From contig JADLHJ010000094.1 in NCBI GenBank assembly GCA_020848835.1, positions 1 to 43,005 of the forward strand: 43,005 nucleotides of DNA, in the 5' to 3' direction. Of the stretch, positions 14,012-21,212 are shown piece after piece. Both the position numbers and the translations under genes were made by a program. The notes under the pieces are model-generated. The model saw only the letters and a list, made by a program, of their open reading frames with translations. It ran no database searches and had not been told where the DNA came from. The stretch's first letter is position 1, and each line of letters opens with the position of its first letter. The DNA is from Candidatus Hydrogenedentota bacterium. Its GTDB lineage: Bacteria > Hydrogenedentota > Hydrogenedentia > Hydrogenedentales > SLHB01.

Positions 14012-14081
14012 GGTGGGCTGGTTAATGGGGCGCATCACATCGCCCCCTTCGTCCGCGTCACGTTCGCCGGCTTCGACGGCT

Positions 14082-14303
14082 TCATGCCGCAACACCAAGC
14101 AGGTCGTTCGGCGTGCAGCCTAATGCGTCCGCGACAGATGGCAAAATCTCAGACCTTGGCATTGTTTCGCCGGCCGCCCACCGCATCACAGCAAACACCG
14201 TTACCGGGTATCCCCTGTCTGTTAGGGCTGCGCTCATATGCGCTGGAGTCCAATTTTTTTCTGCCATACGCCGATTGAATTCTGTTTGAAATGTAGTGTC
14301 CAT
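14082..14303 (-). CDS. Cro/CI-like helix-turn-helix repressor
   Basis: A 73-residue HTH protein. It has MDTTFQTEFNRRMAEKNWTP as helix 1, then an AHMSAALTDRGYPVTVFAVM HTH core, and a C-terminal LPSVADALGCTPNDLLG helix pair typical of the XRE family. No C-terminal dimerisation/protease domain is present. It is the first gene of the early operon and sits at the divergent promoter region, so control of that region is a fair inference. The promoter's predicted start point coincides with the ATG, so the message would be leaderless, as known for lambda cI made from PRM. Confidence 0.8.
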   Translation of the reverse strand: MDTTFQTEFNRRMAEKNWTPAHMSAALTDRGYPVTVFAVMRWAAGETMPRSEILPSVADALGCTPNDLLGVAA

Positions 14304-14309
14304 GCCGAT

Positions 14310-14338
14310 AATTTATCACGGGTCTTGCGGTTTGTCAA
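14310..14338 (-). promoter_or_regulatory. Sigma70-type promoter for the repressor/early operon
   Basis: On the minus strand a perfect TTGACA (-35, 14333-14338) is separated by 17 bases from TAAATT (-10, 14310-14315). The predicted start point falls at or next to position 14303, the A of the repressor ATG. This is one of the two best promoter matches noticed in the window and faces all early genes. Confidence 0.75.
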
Positions 14339-14353
14339 GCAGTCAGTTATACT
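14325..14353 (+). promoter_or_regulatory. Divergent plus-strand promoter overlapping the repressor promoter
   Basis: TTGCGG (-35, 14325-14330), a 17-base spacer and TATACT (-10, 14348-14353) point rightward toward the small plus-strand ORF at 14387. The -35 element lies inside the spacer of the opposite promoter, so both cannot easily be used at once. The -35 match is only moderate (3 of 6), the -10 match is good. Confidence 0.55.
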
Positions 14354-14386
14354 TTATGAAAGTTCCACGGGAAACGCCCGGAAAGG

Positions 14387-14482
14387 ATGAATCAAATGCT
14401 ACTCATTACCGCTTTTCTGCTGTCCCAAACCCTACACCTCGAACGCCCCAATCGCTGCACCTTTAGTCTCTCGCAGAAATAA
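14387..14482 (+). CDS. Small plus-strand peptide (31 or 28 residues)
   Basis: The only supported plus-strand ORF. It starts at the ATG at 14387 or at an in-frame ATG at 14396; a GGAAAGGA site lies eight bases before the second one, which favours 28 residues. The peptide opens with a hydrophobic run (MLLITAFLLSQTLHLE) and ends polar with one Cys. It is framed by a plus-strand promoter and a 12-bp hairpin two bases after its stop, so it forms a compact transcription unit. A small membrane or exported peptide is an inference; an RNA-only function is also possible. The codons are too few for a coding test by eye. Confidence 0.45.
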   Translation: MNQMLLITAFLLSQTLHLERPNRCTFSLSQK

Positions 14483-14484
14483 CC

Positions 14485-14519
14485 GCAGCCGCTCGGCTTT
14501 GAACGTACCGAGCGGCTGC
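14485..14519. terminator. Strong 12-bp hairpin between convergent units
   Basis: Perfect 12-bp stem (14485-14496 with 14508-14519) with an 11-base loop. It lies just after the plus-strand peptide and 41 bases beyond the end of the minus-strand late operon (14561), so it can serve both directions. No long U-run follows on either side (TAATCC on plus, GGTTATTT on minus), so termination may be partial or protein-assisted. Confidence 0.65.
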
Positions 14520-14560
14520 TAATCCGCGCGAGCGAGGGCAGGCGCCGCGCGGGAAGGTGG

Positions 14561-16546
14561 TTAGTTAAACATTCCCTGCCGCACCAACGTGCGTTTACCC
14601 GCGCCGTCCTCGCTCATAAGGCGCACCCAAGCGATTCCATTGCCGCCAAAACGGGCGACATAATCCAGCGTGAACGTGCCATCCGCGTTGGCCTTCAGGG
14701 TCGCCGTATCGTTGGCCTCGTATTCGACCACCAGCTTTCCCGGCCCCGTGTAGCGACCCGAGAAACGAATCGAACCGTCTGCGGCTTGGGTACTAATCAT
14801 GTCCTTCCTACCCCAAAGCCCGCCGGTACTCCACGCCTGCCAGCGGTGCGCCACGAGCGGGGTAGTGAGTTCGCCCAACTTCGTGGTAAACGCCGTATCT
14901 TTGTAGACGGCCATCTTCACGCCGCCGGCGGGTAGCGTGCCCGAGGTGAACGCCGCCGCCCCGAGATACATCGGCTGCTGAAGGTCTACCGCGTCGTCGG
15001 TCAACCCCCAGATGCCCCACTTGTCCCGTGTGCAGACCGCGTTGAACCACATAAGCGATTCAGTCCCGGCGTCGAAGTAGCAGGACTCGAGGTAGCTTTT
15101 CGTTACCCCTTCCATCCGCGCGTCATACCCGAGCGCGATCCGGTTCGTGAGGTTCGTGGTTCCCTGCCCCACATCCACCCCCGCCTCGTACATGTAGAGT
15201 TTCAACTGGTTCTGGTCGGCCATCGCGCGCCACCACATCAATTTCGAGTCCGCTGCGCTGCGCGTGGCAATGTCGGCCTGCAGCGCCGTGACAAGTTGGT
15301 CAACCGTGCCGCTCGACGCGCCGATGTATGGCGCGCACGCGATGCCCGAGAGGTAGTAGTTGGGCGGGTTGAGGTATGTCCGGAGGGCCCAATTCAGCGG
15401 GTCGGCCGTAAATGATGGGTTGGCGAATTGTCCGGAAAGTATAAACCGCACATTGGAGAATCCCTGCGCCTTGGCAATTTCCGATGCACGAATAATCCGG
15501 AGCGCGGCATACCGCATGGCGTAGTAGTAATCGTTGTCCGGAGGGTTGGCGAGCTTAGGCGCGATCCCTGCCGCCGCGTATGCCTTGGCTTCGTCGCGTA
15601 GCAGTCCGGAATGGTAGAAGCCATAAGCGTAGTTCCAGTTCTCGTTTGCCCACTCATGGATCGCCGTCAGCGCCGGGTCAAGGTTTGCCTTCTCGTAGGC
15701 CAGCAGTCCGGAAACCATATCGTCCGTCGCGCACCACGGGATCGGAATCCACGGGTTGCACTTCGTTTCGTTTGCAATCCGGATTGCGCCTTCGACAGAC
15801 AACCCCCACGCGCGGTTATACGTCGCGTAGTTGTCCGGAGCACGCTCGGCCCAATCGAGTTTTTTGTCCGCGCCAAGGCTTTTGAACCGCTCGGCTGCGT
15901 CTACTTCGTCCGCCCAATTGGTTGCCATCGCGTCCATAAATCGGATAGTCCGGAACGGTGCGCAGTAGGCTTTGAATTCGTTGGTGACAAACTGCGTGGT
16001 CCCGCGCGGGTAGCCTGGGCGCAGTAGCTTTATGTTTTTGACCGGCGCGGAAAAGTTCAGGTCAACATCAACCGAATTGGAAGTGATCTCGAGATCGGCG
16101 GTTCCGGCCGTAATGTTTTTCAGCACACCGCCCGAGCACGTAACCGTAGCCGCGCCCGTCCATGACAGCGCATACACCCCCGCGATCTTCGGTTGCCGAC
16201 TCCCCGACGTCGCCCAATTAAGTGATTGCTCCTGATTGTTGCTCGTGGTGAGCACGCGCCATTTGCTTGCCCCGGTAGGCCAACCGTCCGCGCCCACGGC
16301 CCCCTGTATGCACCGCGCCGTCTTCATCACGTCAACAAATATCTTAGCGCGCGCCCCGGCGTTCCAGTCGTCCATGCCGGGCAGATTGACGCCCATAGGA
16401 ATTGTCGCAACCGGCGGCACCGGCACCACTGGCCCCGGCGTCGTCACAGCCTCGACCAACACCGAATCGCCGGGGTTTAGCTTGATGTTGTACTGCGCCC
16501 CGTGCGCGAGGGTTGCGCAGAGGATTAGGGAAAGTAGGCGGGTCAT
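14561..16546 (-). CDS. Secreted glycoside-hydrolase-like protein
   Basis: A 661-residue protein from the ATG at 16546, which overlaps the methylase stop by four bases; the upstream in-frame extension is only that gene read in another frame. It begins with a Sec signal peptide (MTRLLSLILCATLAHG, likely cut before AQ). A central domain has a (beta/alpha)8 look with an EWANENWNY segment (N301, E302) and a later LYMYEAGVDVG (E454), the spacing expected for the acid/base and nucleophile of clan GH-A enzymes. A beta-sandwich-like C-terminal domain ends the chain. It is the last gene of the late operon. It could be an exported enzyme acting on cell surface sugar, or a virion appendage. Confidence 0.65.
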   Translation of the reverse strand: MTRLLSLILCATLAHGAQYNIKLNPGDSVLVEAVTTPGPVVPVPPVATIPMGVNLPGMDDWNAGARAKIFVDVMKTARCIQGAVGADGWPTGASKWRVLTTSNNQEQSLNWATSGSRQPKIAGVYALSWTGAATVTCSGGVLKNITAGTADLEITSNSVDVDLNFSAPVKNIKLLRPGYPRGTTQFVTNEFKAYCAPFRTIRFMDAMATNWADEVDAAERFKSLGADKKLDWAERAPDNYATYNRAWGLSVEGAIRIANETKCNPWIPIPWCATDDMVSGLLAYEKANLDPALTAIHEWANENWNYAYGFYHSGLLRDEAKAYAAAGIAPKLANPPDNDYYYAMRYAALRIIRASEIAKAQGFSNVRFILSGQFANPSFTADPLNWALRTYLNPPNYYLSGIACAPYIGASSGTVDQLVTALQADIATRSAADSKLMWWRAMADQNQLKLYMYEAGVDVGQGTTNLTNRIALGYDARMEGVTKSYLESCYFDAGTESLMWFNAVCTRDKWGIWGLTDDAVDLQQPMYLGAAAFTSGTLPAGGVKMAVYKDTAFTTKLGELTTPLVAHRWQAWSTGGLWGRKDMISTQAADGSIRFSGRYTGPGKLVVEYEANDTATLKANADGTFTLDYVARFGGNGIAWVRLMSEDGAGKRTLVRQGMFN

Positions 16547-17493
16547 TGGGCTAGCTCCAGTTGGTTTGTATTGACAGGCAAGCACGCAGGCGAATACCAG
16601 ACGCACTCGCTTTCCGTTGTTTTCTTTCCTGAATACGTATGCTTGCCGCGCGACCAATTCACTGCGTCCCATCCGTCCAATTCGTAATCGCCGCAATGCC
16701 CACACAAAGCAATGCGCAGATGCTCGTGTTCTTTTGCCCATACAGCCACGGCGTCTGCAATCGATCCAGTCTTGCCGTACAAACTTTCATAGGAACGGTA
16801 TGGCGGGTCAAGAAACACAGCGGTACTCTCGCCGCCATAATGATGATTTAGACAACGAAACCAATCGCCATGTACCACGCGCACACGCTCAAGCCGGTCG
16901 GAAAGTTTTTTTAACCAAACCCACGCCGCGCGCCCGCTGGAAGTTAAGAGATCATCAAAGCCCATTCCCGCATCACTCGCGTGCGGGACTTGGCCTATGG
17001 CCTGCACGCCCATTCCCGCATCACTCGCGTGCGGGACTTGGCCTATGGCCTGCACGCCCCTTCCCGCATTGCCCGCGCGCGGGACTTGGCCGAACCAATC
17101 ACACCATCCCGAACCAATCCAGCAACACTGCCCCCATAGCCACCATCCAGCTACTTGCGCGTCCCCCGGCCAGTTCGCATCTTGCAGCGCATCGCCAACA
17201 CGCTCCCGCTGCGCCATAAGCCAACTATGACGCGCGCCAAGGTCAATATGGGACACGGGGTAATCAGCCCACTGCGCTACAGCCTCGGGTTGATACTTTG
17301 TCGCGCGCCAGAAGTTGGCGATAAAACCAGACCCATCGCAAATAACTTCCAACGGTGCGGGCTTAGGCGCGCCGAGCAACATCGCCGCCGATCCGCAGAA
17401 CGGTTCTATATATTGCTTCGGCGATCCAAGGCGACACCACACGTCATCCACGATAGACCGCTTACCGCCGAAATATGGAAACGGAGCGAGCAT
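16543..17493 (-). CDS. DNA adenine methylase, D12 (Dam-like) class
   Basis: A 316-residue N6-adenine methyltransferase. FPYFGGKRSIV at the N-terminus and EPFCGS (30-35) form the SAM site; DPPY is at 229-232. Between them, residues about 135-178 consist of a 16-residue unit (GQVPHASDAGMGVQAI) repeated nearly three times, encoded by a 48-bp tandem repeat. Variable repeats of this kind occur in other phage D12 methylases. Unlike the other two methyltransferases it lies in the late operon, so it is probably made when DNA is being packaged. It starts three bases after the stop of the upstream gene. Confidence 0.88.
   Translation of the reverse strand: MLAPFPYFGGKRSIVDDVWCRLGSPKQYIEPFCGSAAMLLGAPKPAPLEVICDGSGFIANFWRATKYQPEAVAQWADYPVSHIDLGARHSWLMAQRERVGDALQDANWPGDAQVAGWWLWGQCCWIGSGWCDWFGQVPRAGNAGRGVQAIGQVPHASDAGMGVQAIGQVPHASDAGMGFDDLLTSSGRAAWVWLKKLSDRLERVRVVHGDWFRCLNHHYGGESTAVFLDPPYRSYESLYGKTGSIADAVAVWAKEHEHLRIALCGHCGDYELDGWDAVNWSRGKHTYSGKKTTESECVWYSPACLPVNTNQLELAQ
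16961..17091. repeat. 48-bp tandem repeat inside the Dam-like methylase gene
   Basis: Two identical 48-base units (16961-17008 and 17009-17056) and a third, diverged 35-base partial unit (17057-17091). Each full unit holds a 7-bp inverted repeat (TCCCGCA and TGCGGGA), so each can fold as a hairpin. The unit length is a multiple of three, so copy changes keep the reading frame. Confidence 0.9.
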
Positions 17494-17496
17494 TAG

Positions 17497-18270
17497 TTAA
17501 TTCGTCCCCACTTCCGGCAAGTCAGCGCCGGGCGAGTCCGCGGGAGGGGCGGCGGGACGCGGGGCACGCACACGGCCCAGCGCCTTCAGCACTTCTGGAT
17601 CGCGCAACAGGTCAAGTATCTGCCCGCGCAACACCGCGTCATTCTGCGAACGCGCAGCGCCCGCCGCCGCGTCATAGTCGATCTTCTTTTCGATGCCCGG
17701 TACCGCAAGGCCCGCGAGACCTAATAGCGATTGCGTCAACATCTGCACTTGCGCGTTATTCGATTCAAATGCCGCTTTCAACAATTCCGCTTGGCCCATC
17801 GTGTCGGCGCTACGATCCGATGACACCGCAATCGCGCCGGAGCCATCGGGCATCCACTGGTACGTCATGCTCGCCAAGTCTTTAGCTTCGACGCCCGCCG
17901 GGGCTTTCAGCTTTTGGTTGTACTGCGTGTTCTGCGAGCCATCCGGCCCGAGCACATCGCTAAACGTAGTCTCGATCTCCGTAGGGCTCCATGTTGCGCA
18001 GCCCTGCAACATCGCCACGCACAAGAGCGCGGGCAACACCCATCCCCATTTCTGTTTGGCGACGTTCTTAAACATCACCCACAGCGCAGCCGCCGCGCCG
18101 CTGATAAGCGAGATAACGATGCCCTGCGTTTCGGGCTTCATGCTCCAGTCGCCCGTGGTCGTTCCATCGAGTATCCACTGCACGATTGCGCTCACGCCCG
18201 TGGTTCCGCCGCCCGCTACCAGACCCTTTAACAAGGTCACAACCCAACTGTACTGCGTACCGTATGCCAT
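17497..18270 (-). CDS. Holin-like membrane protein fused to a lipoprotein
   Basis: A 257-residue protein from the ATG at 18270, which has a good AGGAG site. Two hydrophobic helices (about 9-33 and 49-66) are followed by a third hydrophobic segment that ends in a lipobox (VAMLQGCATW, C91) and a long soluble domain. The start of that third part, from M66, reads as a complete lipoprotein signal peptide, so a second product of 192 residues could begin at 18075. Holin-like pores and spanin-like lipoproteins both belong in phage lysis, but neither role is proven. It follows the tail fibre genes. Confidence 0.6.
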   Translation of the reverse strand: MAYGTQYSWVVTLLKGLVAGGGTTGVSAIVQWILDGTTTGDWSMKPETQGIVISLISGAAAALWVMFKNVAKQKWGWVLPALLCVAMLQGCATWSPTEIETTFSDVLGPDGSQNTQYNQKLKAPAGVEAKDLASMTYQWMPDGSGAIAVSSDRSADTMGQAELLKAAFESNNAQVQMLTQSLLGLAGLAVPGIEKKIDYDAAAGAARSQNDAVLRGQILDLLRDPEVLKALGRVRAPRPAAPPADSPGADLPEVGTN

Positions 18271-18307
18271 CTCTCTCTCCTCATTAGCGCGGGGTGCGCC
18301 GCGCCGG

Positions 18308-18634
18308 TTAAATCGCTTCCTCAATCCAACACGGAACCTTGAATGTCTTCTCGATCGTCGTGTCGCTAAACGTGGCGATAAACTGCAAATCATAGTGCTT
18401 GCTCGCATCGCGCGAGGTGTCCGCGCTGCTCGGCACATACGAGAAAATCCCGCTCGCCGCAGTGACAAGCGCCAGCGTGCCCGTGAGTCCCGCCGCCGAT
18501 CCCGTTAGCCGGTTTTTGATGCGCCCCGTTATCGTCGCGCCGGTGAGGTTTACCGCCGTGCCCGCCTCGTCGGTCCATGTGATCGTGTACGTCGGATGGT
18601 TCGCGCCGTAGACAAGTTTTATCGTATCGCTCAT
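18308..18634 (-). CDS. Tail/baseplate protein, BppU-like Ig fold
   Basis: A 108-residue protein starting at the ATG at 18634 with AAGGA upstream. The pattern TYTITWTDEAGTAVNLTGAT with later SGIFSYVPSSAD and KHYDLQFIATF segments is typical of small beta-sandwich domains in phage baseplate and fibre proteins (BppU N-terminal type). It is likely a structural part of the tail tip or fibre. Start overlaps the small membrane-like gene by four bases. Confidence 0.55.
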   Translation of the reverse strand: MSDTIKLVYGANHPTYTITWTDEAGTAVNLTGATITGRIKNRLTGSAAGLTGTLALVTAASGIFSYVPSSADTSRDASKHYDLQFIATFSDTTIEKTFKVPCWIEEAI

Positions 18635-18807
18635 GTAATGGTTTTCCTTGGCGAGTTGACTGTTGCCGTTTTTGTTACGCCATACGCGGTAATTGCGCGC
18701 CGTGGACCTTGTACCGTGACGGCTATGGAGTGGGCAGGTGTGGACGAGATGATCGCCGCGCCCACCCATCCGGTGAATATGCCGAATAATCCACGTATGC
18801 CAGCCAT
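18631..18807 (-). CDS. Small 58-residue late protein with hydrophobic N-terminus
   Basis: A 58-residue ORF joined by TAATG to the fibre gene upstream and by ATGA to the BppU-like gene downstream. The N-terminus is hydrophobic and Gly-rich (MAGIRGLFGIFTGWVGAAII), suggesting one membrane helix or a signal sequence, and the rest is Thr/Val-rich. The tight junctions on both sides support it. Function unknown. Confidence 0.55.
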   Translation of the reverse strand: MAGIRGLFGIFTGWVGAAIISSTPAHSIAVTVQGPRRAITAYGVTKTATVNSPRKTIT

Positions 18808-20111
18808 TACGCGCTACCTGTTCCGACGATCGGTTCTGCGGCCGCGTCCGTGTCGAGCGTTATGGTTGCAAGCGTTGTCGATCCGTCCGCCTTCTTGACT
18901 TCAAGGCTCGTGCCGCTGCTCGCGTCTTTCTCGTGTGTTTGCATCGCGATTGCGCCATACAGCGACTTGAATGCAAGCGTGTCACCATTTGAGGATGCCT
19001 CGATATTGGCGGACCCACGGCGTAACATGATGTCGGCGATTTTTGCGCCCGCTGCCGCGCTGACGCTCGCCGCTCCTATTGCGTCTGAAGCAGCCAACGC
19101 ATCCGCACATTTGCTCTGTATCGACGCGAGCGCCGTCGCGTTCCATGTTGCGGTACCGTCAGACTTCGGCACCTTCGCCAACTCTGCCGCCGCCGCAAGC
19201 GATCCGAGTTGTGTATCAAGATTGGCAGATGCCATGCCTACCGCAGTGCGAACTCCAGCAGCGTCAAGCGTCGAGAATCCTGTTGCCGTTGTCCACGCCG
19301 CGTCACCGCGATCGCGTACCGCCTCAACCGAATCCGTGGTATTCGCAAACGCACCAGCGCCAGACCCGCCGTTAGCATTGATCGCCGTGAGTTCCGTCGC
19401 GTTGTCCGTGGCAATCGCCGCATCTTTACGTAGAAGTAGCTGGAAGTACTTCAGGAGCTTCGATGCGGTGGCGACGAGTCCGAATTGCGTATCGAGGTTG
19501 GCGCTCGCCAAGCCTACCGCCGTGCGGATACCCGCCGCGTCGAGAATCTGCGATGCCAGCGCAACCGCGCCGCCGCTGAGATTGTCCAGGTAGCCCGCGC
19601 GCGTGGAGGTGAGTCGGTTTAGTAAACTCGTGACTCCGCTCGAATCGCTCGGCGCATTCGTTAGCGTCGTCACGGTATCCGCGAGCACCACGCCCTGCAC
19701 CTTATGCGCACTCGGATCGTAGCCGGTGTCCGCGAAGTCTTTAAGGTCTGTCGCGCTCTGCGTGGAGCCGCCCAGCGAAGTAACATCAACAGTCGGCACA
19801 TCCACCACGCGAAACATGAACAGTTCACCCGCCGCCACACTGTCAACCGTTGCCTCGACGTGAACGAAATAATCTTTACCCGCCTCGAATCCCGCCGCCG
19901 TGGTGAGTTGCACGCGCGCGGAGTACAGGCCCGTCTTGCTATTCAGTTGCGCGAGGTTGCCGCCTGTAGGCGCGCCGCTCGTGGAATTGTTCTCGTAGAA
20001 CGTATACGTCACGCTGCCAGTCGGAGCGTACACCGCGCCACTCGAAAAGCGATGCAGTTGCACGCCGAAGGTAACGTACTGGTCAATACGGAAGTCGCCT
20101 AAGTGTTGCAT
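18807..20111 (-). CDS. Tail fibre-type structural protein
   Basis: A 434-residue protein. The N-terminal 100 residues form a beta-rich domain (SVTYTFYENN, NSKTGLYSARVQLTTAAG). The central part is Ala/Thr-rich and contains two copies of a 20-residue unit (DAAGIRTAVGLASANLDTQF and its near match DAAGVRTAVGMASANLDTQL). The C-terminal domain (SSNGDTLAFKSLYGAIAMQ and AAAEPIVGTGSA) is common in phage fibre-like proteins. It is probably a virion appendage. It starts exactly where the beta-helix gene ends. Confidence 0.6.
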   Translation of the reverse strand: MQHLGDFRIDQYVTFGVQLHRFSSGAVYAPTGSVTYTFYENNSTSGAPTGGNLAQLNSKTGLYSARVQLTTAAGFEAGKDYFVHVEATVDSVAAGELFMFRVVDVPTVDVTSLGGSTQSATDLKDFADTGYDPSAHKVQGVVLADTVTTLTNAPSDSSGVTSLLNRLTSTRAGYLDNLSGGAVALASQILDAAGIRTAVGLASANLDTQFGLVATASKLLKYFQLLLRKDAAIATDNATELTAINANGGSGAGAFANTTDSVEAVRDRGDAAWTTATGFSTLDAAGVRTAVGMASANLDTQLGSLAAAAELAKVPKSDGTATWNATALASIQSKCADALAASDAIGAASVSAAAGAKIADIMLRRGSANIEASSNGDTLAFKSLYGAIAMQTHEKDASSGTSLEVKKADGSTTLATITLDTDAAAEPIVGTGSA

Positions 20112-21209
20112 TTATCTCACCACCATTCCGCCCATGATTGGGCCGCCGCCGCCTGCGGCGCTTGGGTTTTGCCCCATCGCGCCGATGTTTGTTCCGTTCA
20201 GCCCGGTACCGATAAGCGGCGAGCCTGCCGACAAACGGAAATCCTCTGAGCCTGCGCCAACCGCAACAAACAGTGGGTCGCCCGTCTGGTTGCTGTATCC
20301 GGGCAGCAGGTTGCCGCTGAGGTCAGTCGCGCCGCTGGTGTTGTTATAGGCGTGGTTGTAATCGCAGTAGAGCGCCGTAAACTCGTTGCCGGTTTGGAAC
20401 TTGATACCGTAGGTGCCGTTGGACACGAATGAGTTTTGCGCAATTTGATAGTGTTCGCGCGATGTGGCGTTGTAGAGCTCGATGCCCGCGTGCGTGTTCA
20501 GGTAGAACGTGCATTGCATAACGGAGCTATAGTCACTGTTTGATGCCATCTCAATACCGTCGCTGCCGTTTCGGTAAAAGAGACAGGTATCCGCCACGCA
20601 TAGATTTTTGTCTAGCAGCCATCCGTTTGCGGTGTTGTTGTCTATGGAACACCCGAACAAAAACATCTGTCCGCGGTTGCCCGTCGAATGCGCAAGGCCG
20701 GAGCCGCCATTAGCTGTGATGCGGCAATTGTAGAATTGCCACTCGTAAGTACCAGTCGCCCCGCGAACGTAAACCCCGTGACTCGTAGCGTTCTTCATGG
20801 TGCATCCACGAAAAACGTGCGGCCCGCTGCCGTCTACGTTGTTGTAGATGCAGTAGGTAGCGTTGGAGTTGCCGTTGAAGATTACGCCACGCCAAATTGT
20901 GTAATCGCTTCCACCGGCAAAGTCGAGTATGCCGGTAATGGCCGACGTTGCTTTAATGGTGTACTTCGTACCGTCCACCGTGCCGCTGGAGTTGGCCGCA
21001 ATGAATCGAATCGGCGTGATTGCCCCGCCCGCGTTGGTGTCCATGTCGATCTTCGCGCTGATGGACTCTTCGCCCGTTGCGCAGAGGTACACAATATCGC
21101 CAGCAACAGCGGTGTCAGCGGCCTTCTGTGTGGTCGCCCACGCAGCGCCGAACGACGTGCCAGCAGCGCCGTCGCTTCCAGAAACAGGGTCCACATAGTA
21201 CGTCGCCAT
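20112..21209 (-). CDS. Right-handed beta-helix tail spike-like protein
   Basis: A 365-residue protein. It opens with a motif typical of parallel beta-helix proteins (YYVDPVSGSDGAAGTSFGAA, then AAGDIVYLCATG), followed by repeated short strands with Asn, Gly and Cys turns (VFRGCTMKNATSHGVYVRGA, FLFGCSIDNNTANGWLL), the pattern of pectate-lyase-like solenoids. The C-terminus is Gly-rich with GGGGP. It could bind or cut a surface polysaccharide; no catalytic residues can be named from sequence alone. Confidence 0.65.
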   Translation of the reverse strand: MATYYVDPVSGSDGAAGTSFGAAWATTQKAADTAVAGDIVYLCATGEESISAKIDMDTNAGGAITPIRFIAANSSGTVDGTKYTIKATSAITGILDFAGGSDYTIWRGVIFNGNSNATYCIYNNVDGSGPHVFRGCTMKNATSHGVYVRGATGTYEWQFYNCRITANGGSGLAHSTGNRGQMFLFGCSIDNNTANGWLLDKNLCVADTCLFYRNGSDGIEMASNSDYSSVMQCTFYLNTHAGIELYNATSREHYQIAQNSFVSNGTYGIKFQTGNEFTALYCDYNHAYNNTSGATDLSGNLLPGYSNQTGDPLFVAVGAGSEDFRLSAGSPLIGTGLNGTNIGAMGQNPSAAGGGGPIMGGMVVR

Positions 21210-21212
21210 TCG

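Noticed and set aside
13727..14098. 123-codon minus-strand frame after the repressor
   Set aside because: It could begin in a TGATG junction and its third-position GC is not low, but it ends without a junction and ignores the well-formed cysteine-rich ending in another frame. Left as unresolved, not annotated as a gene.
13761..14123. 120-codon plus-strand frame in the region after the repressor
   Set aside because: No promoter or ribosome site and no family pattern; the region is better explained by inverted repeats and a minus-strand remnant.
14387..14482. AimP-type arbitrium signal peptide
   Set aside because: Only the small size and hydrophobic start agree. No AimR-like TPR regulator is present and the C-terminal signal motif is not recognisable.
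16961..17091. CRISPR array
   Set aside because: The repeats are directly adjacent without spacers and lie in frame within a methylase gene.
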